A stretch of DNA of 64,000 nt from Ephemerocybe angulata (lineage: Eukaryota; Basidiomycota; Agaricomycetes; Agaricales; Psathyrellaceae): positions 118,412 to 182,411 of the forward strand of contig JAACJK010000234.1 in NCBI GenBank assembly GCA_013368325.1, given 5' to 3'. How positions within the stretch are numbered: the first letter of the stretch is position 1; every line of letters starts with the position of its first letter. Positions 34,201-44,415 of this stretch are shown here, piece after piece. The position numbers were made by a program, and so were the translations under genes. The notes beneath the pieces are model-generated. The model was given only the letters and a program-made list of their open reading frames with translations, was not told the DNA's origin and searched no databases.

Positions 34201-34933
34201 GAGCGGGCACGACATGGCCAGCGGGTGTGGCGGCGAGCGGGCACGACATGGCCAGCGGGCACGACGTGGCGAGCGGGCCTGACGTGGCGAGCGGGCACGA
34301 CGTGGCGAGCGGGCCTGACGTGGCGAGCGGGCAGGCGGCGAGCGGGCACGACGTGGCGGGGTGACGTGGCGGGCGGGCGGGCACGACGGGCGGGCACAAC
34401 AAGCGGGCACGCGTGACGTGGCGGGCGCTCGGGCACAACGAGCGGGCGGACGAGGGGCGGGCAAGACTATGCCCGCCCAAACGAAGAAGAAAGAAAGAAA
34501 AACGAAAGAAAACGAAAGAAAACAAAAAAAATACGCACCTCGCGCGTAAAGCGCGCTTGCCGGGCTCCTCCCCATCCTCCTCGTCGTTCTCCCCTTCTCC
34601 CCCGTCTTCTCCGTCGTCGCTATCCCCTCCCTCATCCTCCTCGTCCTCGTCCTCGTCCTCCTCCTCGTCCGCCGCGGTCCGCCTGGCGTTGCGAGAGCTT
34701 CGGCGGGGGCCGGCGGATGCCGGGTTATCCTCGTCGTTCCTTTCGGACGGGTTGGATGCACCACGGCCACCGCTCTTGCCAGCGGTGGTCGTGGAATCGG
34801 TTTCTTTCGCTCCCGTGCCTGCACGGGAGCGTTTGGTGTTGCGGGACTTGGGCGGTGACGTGGCAGTCGCCGCCCTCTTGCGCGTGGTCGGCGGGGTCGG
34901 GGATCGTCGGTTGTTGCGCGTCCTGGGGGGCAT
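31288..34933 (-). CDS. KDZ-2 partner protein (721 aa, 8 exons)
   Basis: Exons (minus) 34933-34539, 33513-33358, 33305-33195, 32989-32677, 32627-32570, 32520-32230, 32178-32021 and 31971-31288 all join in frame. The N-terminal ~130 aa are basic then strongly acidic (DEEEDEDEDEEDEGGD), followed by more charged linker and an acidic EEEEEEEVEIEIDEQ. The C-terminal ~350 aa are better ordered: IKGLVHLYVSGDPPNT, VDVYETFGSLLPVLARKYSHVQ, SIYTWDPELHSWTAQGTFTAAL, SELVEWTVNNNVAVLCMLL, a Ser/Arg repeat and a helical end closing with a Lys-rich tail. Not a known enzyme; similar proteins accompany KDZ transposases in agarics. Probably a nuclear, nucleic-acid-binding accessory factor. The first intron is 1025 nt, about 20 times the usual size. 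Confidence 0.78.
33514..34538. repeat. Oversized intron filled with GC-rich minisatellites
   Basis: The whole segment is intron 1 of the KDZ-2 partner gene. At 34190-34370 it holds at least eight units of about 18 bp built from GCGGGCACGACGTGGCGA and its GCGGGCCTGACGTGGCGA variant. At 33630-33800 a block of about 110 bp is repeated imperfectly, and the donor side is A/G-rich (CGAAAGAAAA repeats). Long open frames crossing it on both strands come from the repeats. Confidence 0.75.
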
Positions 34934-35123
34934 GTCGGGCGGTGGTCGTTGTCGCGGTGTTCGTCGTCGAGCGTGGTGTATAGTGGTGGTGGGGATGTGG
35001 GCAGAGGGCAGCACAGCCGAACATCCGCGTGGCCGGATGACTAAGCGGTCACGCGGATTTCGCCCGCGTGATATTTTGAGGCCCGTGCGCTGATATGGTT
35101 GACCTTCCGGCTTGCATATTCAA

Positions 35124-35199
35124 CGCCGCCGTGGTGTAACGGTTGTCAGGCCTCTCCTCCGATAGGCAAGAGGTCCTCGGTTCAATCCCCACCAACGGT
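35124..35199 (+). ncRNA. tRNA-like Pol III unit 1 (degenerate)
   Basis: An A box TGGTGTAACGG (35132-35142) and a B box GGTTCAATCCC (35179-35189) lie at tRNA spacing. An anticodon-stem-like CCTCT...AGAGG encloses a 13-nt loop. Acceptor and T stems pair only partly, so this is a tRNA-derived sequence (SINE head or pseudo-tRNA) rather than a functional tRNA. It sits between the KDZ-2 partner gene and the right subterminal array. Confidence 0.55.
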
Positions 35200-35284
35200 G
35201 TTTTGCCAAAGTGGCCCGCCATTTTTGGCACCCCGGGTTTATCGGACTAGGGTATATAATGTAGAAATAATATATATTTTCTAA

Positions 35285-35367
35285 TTGCAATATGGCGCAG
35301 TTGGTTTATGCGCCTACCTCCTATGCTGAGGCTCAGTGTTCAAATCCCGGTGTGGCCTTTTTTTTTT
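35285..35367 (+). ncRNA. tRNA-like Pol III unit 2 with T-run terminator
   Basis: A box TGGCGCAGTTGG (35293-35304) with a perfect GCGC/GCGC D stem, an anticodon stem CCTC/GAGG, and B box GTTCAAATCCC (35338-35348). A run of ten T (35358-35367) follows at once, as for a Pol III terminator. The acceptor stem does not pair, so it is probably a tRNA-derived transcript and not a working tRNA. Confidence 0.6.
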
Positions 35368-35423
35368 AAATTAGTAAGAACAGTCTTTATTCTATTCAGT
35401 GCTGTAATGAGACTTGTAGTGAC

Positions 35424-35822
35424 CTACCGGACTCCTGCTGGACGTCCAGTTGACCTACCAGACTCCTGCTGGACGTCCAGTTGACCTACCAGACTCCTAC
35501 TGGACGTCCAGTTGGCCTGCAAAGAGTCCAGCTGGACTTCTATCGGACTGTCTGGTTGCTCCCGGAGTCTAGCTGGACAGTCCATTGGACCGGCAGGACT
35601 CCAGTTGGACCGGACACCTGCCGGACTCTGCTTTGGCAGGTACTGGAGTCCCACTGGACTCCTACTGGACTGTACTGGACCCTGCCGGACTCTGCTGGAC
35701 TCTGGTTCAGGGCACTTTCACCCCCTTACCGGACAAAAAGTCCAGCAAAAGTCCAGGAAGTCCACCGGAAGTCCAGCAAGTCCACCGGACTTCCGGCGGA
35801 AGTCTACCTGGAGTCCTGTGGG
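35424..35822. repeat. Subterminal GGACTCC/GGACGTCCA array, right end of KDZ-2
   Basis: Starts with three tandem copies of a 35-bp unit (GACCTACC(A/G)GACTCCTGCTGGACGTCC type, 35421-35520) and continues with scattered GGACTCC, GGACTGTC and AAGTCCA motifs. It mirrors the left array. Confidence 0.8.
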
Positions 35823-35875
35823 AATTATGGGGGAGTGCGAAGTCCTCCACAAGCTTCGAAAATGTTCAACTATAG

Positions 35876-36474
35876 GCTACTCACTTAGGGAAATACACGT
35901 ATCCACCCAATTCAATAATTTTATGCACTTAGAAAGTGATCCATGCGCGCCTCCACGCCCCATCAGACATGAAACAATTGAACCGATTTTTCTGGCTTTT
36001 GGATCTAAACGTAAGGTAAAAAAGTACCATACATGTATTGAGTGGTATGACTACTATCCTTTAATGCAAAAACTGGGACCTCCCAAGATCGAAACACGAA
36101 GCAATGCTATGATCTTAGTATAGCCCTATTTAAGCGCCCGGCTATCTTATCTAAGCGTGCGCTACACGAAGCTCGAGATTTAACTTTCGACGACCTGCGT
36201 ACTGGAATTACGAGCACTGTACTAATACAACAGTATGTACATACCCTATGTGTTCTATAATATAGTAGAGATCGATCCAAGCGAGCCCAGTAAATAATAT
36301 CTCTGGTGCGTTAGCCCGCAGAGGTCGAACATAGTGTAATTAAATGGAGTAAGGAGAGAATGAGGAAAGTCCGAGAAATGACAGGAAGAGATGGAGCGAG
36401 AGCCAGAATGAGAAAAGAGATACCTACCAAATGAATGTGGAGAGCGTACGACGGCGGAATTGAGAGGTATGCGC
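35876..36474. other. Spacer after KDZ-2, no supported gene
   Basis: After the restored host stop at 35875 the sequence is AT-rich with short frames only. A 60-codon open stretch ending at 36123 has no recognisable motif. The end of the GRF-like gene lies just beyond. Confidence 0.35.
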
Positions 36475-37927
36475 TTACAGGTCTTGAAGGGAGTTAGTGA
36501 TTGCGGCATGGAGGTCAGCGTCTTCGTCGTCCGAGATTTCAATAACTTCTCGGGGCGGCTGAGGGCGAAGCTCCTTGGCGAGGCATCGATGATACTTGCG
36601 GAGCGTATTGTGGGTGCAGACAATTCCACAGTTGTCGCACTGAACGAGGAGGCCTTCGAACTCGTGAGGGTAAAGTCCAGAGTCGTGGTGAATGCCAGAC
36701 AAGGCCAGGATCTTCCCTGTTTCTGTTGTGGGTCGCGCAGATATGGTCGGCGGTCCTTGAGTGATGAGATTGGTGCTGAAAGGAAAAGGACGGACGTCGT
36801 CCTGGGCTGTAGAGGGCGCGGGAAAGGGAAACCTCTTGCGAGCACGAACCAAGGGTGGAGTAGGTTCACGCTCTACGATGACTGGAGGGGTCGACTGGCG
36901 CCGAGGATGCATGAGCCGCTGCGTTGGTTCGCGCTCCTGCCTTCGTTTCTCTCGTGCAACCTTTCGGAGCACAGAGGCCCCAATACGACTCCCCCATTGG
37001 GCGCGCCGGTGGCTTGCGAGACTGACTGGGCCTGCGACGATGATCCAGCCTGCGACGGCGAGCCAGCCTGCGATGACGAGCCAGCCTGCGACGACGAGCC
37101 AGCCTGCGCAGAGCCAGCCTGCCAGGAGCGACTAGAGGTACGAGACTCGGAGGATGGTACTTGGGTCGATGGCAGGCGAAGCGGGAATGGGAATGGGCGT
37201 GCTGGTGCGGTGGTAGGGGCCGTAGGGCGTCCAGCAAGAGGGGAGGACTGCGAGGTTGATGGAGTCGAGGGTAGAGATGAAGAAGAGCTATTCGCAGCTA
37301 GGTAGGAGCAAAAACATGTAAGAATCGAAGCCGTTAGATGAAGAAAGACTTAAGACTTACTTCGACGGTTGAGGGTGCGAAAATGTGCGTCGTTTGACTT
37401 CTTCGGAGTATAGTACGAGTCAATATGAATCACTGTTGAGGCATAGTTAGTTGAGGTGTAAATACAAGTGTAAAAAAGTCGATACTTACTCCAGAAGCCG
37501 CACTTATTCGCAGCGCATGCAGCTACAGTCTTTCCCCGCAGAGATACCTGTTTACTAGTTTCGCTGACAATGATGATACGAGATGGAGTATAGCGTCCTG
37601 TTGTCGCCCCGCACAGGCAGCCCGGATTCAAGAACTTGTAAATGAGGGCAAGAGTGTCCCATTCACGACCAGGGACACGCCGTCCATTGACATACGGGCT
37701 AAAATAAAAGATAATTAGCAGGGATTAATTAATGGGGAGGAAAGGACTTACAGCCAGAATCGAACGAGTCCAAGCCCTGGAACGTAGTGAAGCAAGTAGC
37801 TCTTGCAAGCCGATATTGCCCTCCGTAAAGCGTGAAAGATGTCCTTGTCATCGTCTTTCGGTATAGGCTGGTGCGGGCTCGATGTAACCTCTAACTGGAG
37901 TTTGGGTGGGGTTTGGGGGGTCGACAT
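36475..37927 (-). CDS. GRF-like zinc-finger protein
   Basis: Exons (minus) 37927-37752, 37698-37490 and 37432-37361 join in frame. The second encodes GCLCG...VAACAANKCGFW, which resembles a zf-GRF domain (CxCG start, C-x4-CGFW end). A last exon from 37297 begins with Ser/Pro-rich sequence and a QAGSS repeat (37060-37135), and its far end encodes a second cysteine/histidine block, LLVQCDNCGIVCTHNTLRKYHRC, followed by an acidic EVIEISDDEDAD tail. These two parts are in different frames: either an unnoticed intron near 36950-37040 or a frameshift lies between. GRF fingers usually bind single-stranded nucleic acid; that role here is inference. Its 5' leader has been split by the Copia element. 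Confidence 0.55.
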
Positions 37928-38030
37928 AGGTGGAGGGGTAAAGGAATGTGAGACAGTAGACAAGTAAAGAGCGTGGGCTAAGGGGGCGAGGGAGAATATG
38001 ATAGACGAGTAAAGAGTGTGGGTTAAGGGG

Positions 38031-38171
38031 TGTCGACATTTCATCATTCTCATTCAGACACGATCACCTGATCATTGTCGCTACATTTCTTCGCGTCTTC
38101 ATCATACTCACAACTCAGACTATTACTATCATATCCTGAGTTCATTCTTATCACGGTGTCTAGGTTTTATA
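38031..38171 (+). repeat. Copia 5' LTR
   Basis: 141 bp, begins TGTCGACATTTC and ends TTTTATA; no mismatch to the 3' copy. Unusually short for an LTR and without the usual CA end. Confidence 0.93.
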
Positions 38172-38337
38172 AGTTATGAGCCCCGCGCACAGCGCGTAGA
38201 CGGAATTCGACTTACCAAAGACCTACACCGGGATCGCCTAACGGCGATATTCGTTTTGGTGCGCGTTCTCGCTTGGGACGTCTTACGGCACTCGGCGACA
38301 TAACCCTGCATCTCTGTCAACTTTCTCTTCTCGGATC

Positions 38338-41300
38338 ATGTCACGCTCGAGCAGCCGTGCGAGCAGCTTCCAAGGCGATGTTGATAACGGCGGTCAACCC
38401 TCTGGTCCTGTTGGCGATGGACAACCTTCTGGCCCTGAACAACCGGCGGGCGGTGTACAGCATGGCGGGCAACCTCCTACTCATGGCGGGCACGGGCAAC
38501 CCCATGGCGGTGCACATCCCTCGGGTTTCGGACAACCTCATGGCGGTGGGTATCCCTCGGGTTTCGGACAGCCTGCGAGACAGCCTATGGGACGTGGCCA
38601 ACCGGTCATCAATCAACAACCGTGGGCAAACGTGGGAGGTCCTCAACAGGCGTATCAAGGTGCTCCTCTTCCTGTTCCAGGTTCTTTCAATCCCCAGCAC
38701 CAGCACTCTGCTTCTCTCCCTGTTTTTCCTTCCGTTATTCACCCTTCTTCTGTTCATGAACCTCATTCTTCTTTCAATCCTCAACAACGTCCTCTTCCTC
38801 AATTTCAGGGGCAGAATCCTTCTTTCTTTCAATCTGCTCCTGGGACTGTTTCTTATGGACAACCTTACGTGCAACCCTTTCCTGTTTATCATCAACCCCA
38901 ACCTGCCGCCAGTCCAGCTGACGTGCAGATGGCGTTGATTAACTTTGCGCATCAGATTCACTCTTCTACTGGTGTGCTTCCACCTTTCTTGGAATCGGCG
39001 TTATCATCCCTTGTTACCCCTTCCCAACCTCTTACAAACCCTTCCTCTTCCACCTTTAATACCTACCATACGGCTCCATCTCAACCTTTGTCGGGTCCTT
39101 CGGGCGGCTCTGCTGTTCCCCCAACACTGGCCAGGGTTCGTTTAACCGCGACCCTCCTCCACACTTCAATGTTGGTGTCGGAGGTCCAGCTAATGACGGG
39201 GGTGATGGTGGTGGTCGTTCGGGTGGGTCGTCTGGCGGGGGTGGTGGTCGTCTGGATCCCCGACCTGATTATCGTCATCAGGGCGGTATTTATGGTCTAG
39301 ATTACACCGTTTACGATTGTCTTCGAGATATCACTCCTGAATCTTTCCTCAACCAACCGAACCCCTTTGCTTTACTCTTTCGTCTTCTTCGCAAAGGGAA
39401 CCAGCTTTATACTTCTTCCATTTCTACGGTGCTGGAGAAACGGGAACACTGGACGGATTGGGATTCTGCGGTACGCCACCTCCTCATCTCCTACAACCTC
39501 CTCGGTCTGGTCCTCGACTTGGACGACGATGGCGCGGAGTCTATCCCTACCCCGCTTCAATACATCACTCGGCCTCTCCTGCCCCATGAACCTTCGAAGG
39601 AAGACCTCCTCGTTGCCGACAACTTCGACCAACTCGATCGTGCGGTCACCTACGTTCTTACAGGCACGGTCTCTGTTGTGGTTCAACGAAAGATTGCTCG
39701 AGAAGTCGCATCTGTTCGCCCTGGCAGTATCCAGCCCACCTGTCGTATCATCTATCCTTCCTCCGACGTACTTTTGGTGTGGGGAACACTAGCTACGGTG
39801 CCGAGCGCTGGCAGGCGGCAGTCCACCTGGCTTGCGGTTCGGATGTCGCCGACTACCTCCAGCAGTTTACCCAGCTCGTCCTTCAGGTTGACCGTTCGGG
39901 CTACATCGTCGACCCCGTCGATATGATCCGGGTCTTCGTCCTCCGTCTCCCTCGTTATATGTCACACTTTGCCAACAACTTCAACACCTGGTGCGACTCT
40001 TCCTCTGTCTTGGGTGGTGCGGCAGGTTTCGGCGATGTCCTCGACTGGCTTGAGCGTGCGGAGGCCTCCTTCAACAACCTTCGCGCTACTCACCGTCAAA
40101 CTCAGCATCTCCGCTCTGTCATCCAACCTCAAGTTCGCTCTCATCCTTCTGGCCCTAGGACTCCGGCAGCTCCAGCTCCTCGCTCAAATACCGCGGTTGG
40201 CCCTTCCGGTAGTTCTTCGGACTCTCGTACCCCAGGTGCTCGCCCTTCCAGTCAGCAGTGCTACAACTGCAAGAAGGTCGGCCACAGTGCGGCAAACTGC
40301 CGTGCTCCCGGGGGTGGACGTTCTAACGTTGGCGCGCCCATGGGTCCTTCCTATTTGGCAAATGAGGGTGACGACGATGGTGACGTTCTTATGGCGGAGG
40401 TGGACAACTTCCAGGTGGACGACGCGACGGTTCCAGAGGGCGATGTAGGCGACGACGTTGGTGCATTGTTAGCGGAAAACTTTAATTCTCTCTCCCTTAA
40501 TCCCGACTTTGCCTGTGATACATATACCAATTCGACCGCTTTCCACTGCTACGCCGCCCTGCCTGAACATCCTCCTTCTCCATCGATTCTTCCGCCTGTG
40601 GTGAAGCCGTCGTCTGTCGCAGTACTTGATTCCGGATGCTCCCAACACATCATCCGATGTCGCGAGGCTTTCTCTTCCTTCCGTGTCGCCTCGATCTTGG
40701 TCGGAACTGCTGCGAATAAGCCCTTGGTTGCCCTTGGATGTGGTACTGTCCGTATACCCATTCGTCTCTCTGACGGCACCTCTCGGGTTCTCGTTCTGCT
40801 GGACTGCCTCTTCGCGCCGGACTGCCCGGTCAATCTTCTCTCTGTTGGACGTCTTGTTGATGGGCTGGGGCTTCGAATCATGTTCGCGGCCTCCAAAACG
40901 TACCTTTGGGAGTACCTCCAGGGTGTCCGTCCGACGGCGTTCCTATCCCTCACTCGCCGCAACAATCTGACTTACTTGGGATGCACGTTCTTGCCGGCCC
41001 CTCTTTCGCCCTCCGATGGTGTTGTTTCCATGGCGGCTCGGTCAGGATCCTTGTCGTTTGTCCCTCCTCCTCTCACTATCGACCTCTGGCATCGGCGTTT
41101 CAGTCATCTTGGCTGGGACTCCACCAAGGCTCTTCTCCGTGGCACAGCTGTTACGGGGGTGACCTGTGTTGGTCCACTTACCGCTGCCCGTTGTGTGGCT
41201 TGCATCGAGGGTAAGGGCCGGGCCACTCCTTACGCCCATAACATGAATCGTGCCTCATACGCCGGTGAACTGTTGCATGTCGATACAGGCGGTCCTATGC

Positions 41301-44170
41301 GCGTTCTCTGCTGCGGCAATAGATTCTGGTTGGTCGTGGTTGACGACTTCACCAACTTCTCTTGGGTTTTCCTCATGCGAACTCGAGACGAGGCTGTCAA
41401 GCACATCACCAACGTCATCGCTATCCTGGAGAACATATCGGGCAAGCGTGTGGGCTTCGTTCGGTCAGACGGTGCTAAGGAGTTCGTCGAAGGCGACATG
41501 AAGCGGTTCTTGGTGGAGAAAGGCATTCGCTCTCAGACCACGGTCCCCTATGCGCATCAGCAAAATGGGAAGGCAGAACGTTACATCGGCCGGATGTCAT
41601 TCGACTTCAAAGCTCTCCTCGCGGCGTCTGGTCTCCCTCCCATGTTCTGGGGTTTCGCCATCCTGACTGCGGCGTATACTGCAAACCGTTCTCCGACTTC
41701 GACTCTCTCCTCTGGCATCACTCCCTTCGAAGCTCTTTTTGGCAGGAAACCGGATGTTTCGCACCTACGGGTCTTCAGTTGTCGGTGCTTTCCCCTCACG
41801 CCTTCTGAAATTCGACCCAAACTGTCTCCCTATCGTCGTGAGGCCATCTTCATCGGCTATGAGTCTGACCGGATCGGCTGGCGATGCATGCTTACGACGG
41901 GGAAGATATTGTTTTCCAATGATGTCATCTTCGATGAGGGTACCATGGGACAATTGGCAGGGAAACGGGCTGCGTCTGACGGTGCTGAGGATCCTGATGC
42001 CGAGGATCGGGCAACTGGACCGGATGGCCCGAACGCTGGGACGGATGGTACGACGGCTCCTGGTCGTGACTCCTCAGGGTCTCTTCCGACTGTGGCTCCT
42101 CCGCGACGGTCACTTCGTAACGTTCTTGGTACTGGTGCGGTCGGTCAAGCTGGTTTGTCTGCTGTCGGTGTCACTGAGGATCAGGATTTGTCTCCGCCGG
42201 TTTTTGGGCCACCACCGCCTCCTCCCCAGCCTCCTCCTCTTACGGGGGTGGATTCTCTTCTTGCTGGTATTGAGGAGGCCGACCGACTTCTACGTGACTC
42301 CGAAGGTAGTTCTCAGTCGCACTGGACCACCGACGAGGTCCAGTCTTATCTGTCTACTGTGGGTATACATCGGCTTTTTGACGATGCAGCTCCTGGCTCT
42401 TGGTCTTCGATTGGTGGCTTCCGACGTTTTGATGCAAATGGCTTCGACATCCCTTTGGGCAACGCTGGTTATGGGACTTGGGATCTATCCAAGCCTCCGG
42501 AGTCTTATGCCGAGGCCATGCGGCGTCCTGATGCTGATGCTTGGCGTGCTGGAATGCAACGTGAACTCCAAGCGCTGGAGGAGCGCGGGGTCTTCGTTCG
42601 TGTTCCCCGCCCTGAAGGTGTCACTCTTATTGGGTTGAAGTGGGTGTTTGATTTCAAATACAACCCGGATGGCTCGATTCAGTGGGGTAACGAGAAGGCG
42701 CGCTTGGTAGCTCAGGGCTTCAGTCAGCGTCCTGATACTTACGACGAGACGTATGCTCCTGTCGCCCGGCTATCCACTATTCGCCTTGTTCTGGCCTGTG
42801 TTGCTGCTTGGGACTGGGAACTTCTAGCGTTCGATGTCAAAACGGCTTTTCTGCATTCCCTTCTCAAGAGCGACGTCTATGTCCGTCAGATCCCTGGTTT
42901 CCCGGAGGCCAATGCGAAGCTCGTCCTCAAGCTGGTAAAATGCCTCTATGGCCTTAAACAAGCAGCTTTCGCCTGGTTCTACCTCCTCCTGGCAGTTCTC
43001 CTCCAACTCGGTCTTACTCAATGTCAGATCGACCCCGCGTTCTTCGTTGGCTCCTGGTCCAAACCACCTCATCCTTCCATCCCAATGCCTTCTGACGGCT
43101 CCCCTCTCCAGATCATGATCCCCATCCATGTCGATGATGGTCTTGCAGCGACCAACTCCCTTCCCCTCTACACCTGGCTTATCTCCCAGTTCGCCGACAA
43201 AGGCATCCAGGTCAAGGATCTTGGCAACGCTACCATGTTTCTCGCCTGGCGCATCTACCGTGATCGCGCTCGTCGACGTCTCTGGGTCTCTCAGGCTCCA
43301 TTTGTCACCACGCTTCTCGACGAGTGGAAGATGAACCCTTGTAACCCGGTTGATGTCCCACTCAGTTGCTTGCCAGGTGATATGCCGGACGGGAAGCGAG
43401 GGGTGTTGACGGATGGTGGTCTCTCGCCGGAGGCACGCACAAAGGCTTACCAGTCGATTGTTGGATCCATCACGTACGCCGCCATGTGCACTCGTCCTGA
43501 CCTCTGCTTTGCGGCTATGGCACTTGGTCACCACAACGCCAATCCGGACGAGCGTCATCTCGCGGCTGCGAAGCATGTTCTTCGTTACCTCTTTGGCACG
43601 AAGGACTATGTTCTCATGTTCGACAGTGCCCACTCCATCGATGGTTCGGTTGATGCCTTCGTTCGCTCTGCCTGTGGGGTAACCGATGCGGATTGGGCCT
43701 CAGACAAGTCTACTCGCCTCTCCGTATCTGGCTATGCTTTCTACTACCTCGGTGGCCTCATCTCCTGGTCGAGCAAGCGTCAACGCGTCATTGCATTGTC
43801 CTCCACCGAAGCGGAGTACTACGCGGTGGTCCATGGAATCAAGGAGGGGCTTTCTCTGCGTCGACTCATGCTCGAGGTTGGTCTGTCGGTGCCTGCGCCT
43901 TTTCCCATCCTCATCGATAGCAAGTCGGCTATCGCCCAAGTCTCCTCTCCTGCTATTACTTCTCGTTCTAAACACATTGATATTCGTTTCCTTTTCATCA
44001 AGCGTTATTTTAGCGATGGTTCTTTCGAGCCCAAATGGGTCTCTACCTCTCTTAATGTTTCTGATATTCTTACTAAACCTCTTTCCTCTATTTTGTTTCG
44101 ACGTCACCGTGACTCTTTGGGACTCGTTCCTCCTCCTTCGCTTCCTTCATCTTCTGTTTCTTCTTCATGA
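38338..44170 (+). CDS. Copia Gag-Pol polyprotein (two frame breaks)
   Basis: Gag begins MSRSSSRASSFQGDV with Gly/Pro/Gln-rich repeats. The frame shifts at a C run near 39116-39120 and again at a T run near 39770-39775; on either side the protein continues sensibly. From 39779 the frame is open for 1463 codons: zinc knuckle CYNCKKVGHSAANC (~aa 161), protease LDSGCSQH (~282), integrase HHCC (H437...CVAC 471) and D/D/E (~500, 561, 597). Reverse transcriptase follows with KARLVAQGFSQ and active-site HVDD (~1115), then RNase H (DADWASD ~1299, STEAEYYA ~1341). The domain order integrase before reverse transcriptase defines Copia. Both breaks are one base short in homopolymers and may be assembly errors, given the identical LTRs. 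Confidence 0.93.
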
Positions 44171-44207
44171 TTCTTTCTTGTGTTCTCGTGTCTTTCTGAC
44201 GGGGGTG

Positions 44208-44348
44208 TGTCGACATTTCATCATTCTCATTCAGACACGATCACCTGATCATTGTCGCTACATTTCTTCGCGTCTTCATCATACTCACAACTCAGACTAT
44301 TACTATCATATCCTGAGTTCATTCTTATCACGGTGTCTAGGTTTTATA
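44208..44348 (+). repeat. Copia 3' LTR
   Basis: Identical to the 5' copy over 141 bp. Followed directly by the AGGGG target duplication. Confidence 0.93.
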
Positions 44349-44407
44349 AGGGGGAAAGGGAGAATAGGGAGAGTGCGATGTTGGAGCTCCGGTGACTGCT
44401 GCTCTGG

Positions 44408-44415
44408 TTATATAG
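44408..44415 (-). promoter_or_regulatory. Displaced TATA box of the GRF-like gene
   Basis: TATATAAC on the minus strand, 60 bp beyond the Copia right border. Without the 6.3-kb insertion it would lie about 160 bp upstream of the ATG at 37927. Role inferred from position. Confidence 0.4.

Larger units (their letters stand above)
28462..35848 (-). mobile_element. Complete KDZ element (KDZ-2), 7.4 kb
   Basis: Ends share ACTTC(A/G)CACTCCCCCA as inverted repeats (from 28466 on the left and ending near 35844 on the right). Flanks are ACAAGCTC (28454-28461) and ACAAGCTT (35849-35856), a 7/8 match to an 8-bp target duplication. Joining the flanks restores a continuous reading frame for the host pseudogene up to a stop at 35875, which supports these borders. 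Contents: KDZ transposase, its divergent-looking but same-strand partner gene, two tRNA-like units near the right end, and GGACTCC arrays just inside both termini. Confidence 0.82.
38031..44348 (+). mobile_element. Ty1/Copia LTR retrotransposon, 6318 bp
   Basis: Two 141-bp LTRs that are identical by eye (38031-38171, 44208-44348) bracket a Gag-Pol region. It is flanked by AGGGG at 38026-38030 and 44349-44353, a 5-bp target duplication. A purine-rich GACGGGGG tract lies just before the 3' LTR. Identical LTRs mean a recent insertion. Confidence 0.95.

Noticed and set aside
34190..34370. CRISPR-like regular repeats
   Set aside because: Units are contiguous (no unique spacers), about 18 bp, in a fungal intron. 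This is a minisatellite.
33709..34824. Open frames of 230-390 codons through the GC-rich repeats at 33.7-34.8 kb
   Set aside because: They cross a spliced intron and its minisatellites. Arg/Ala/Pro strings repeat with the DNA unit, and the exon/intron model of the partner gene explains the region.
35285..35367. A functional tRNA gene (anticodon loop reading ATG)
   Set aside because: D stem and boxes are good, but acceptor and T stems do not pair, so I call it tRNA-derived only.
43124..43136. Loss of reverse transcriptase activity because the Copia motif reads HVDD instead of YVDD
   Set aside because: Both catalytic aspartates are present. The first position varies among retroelements and the copy is recent by its identical LTRs.
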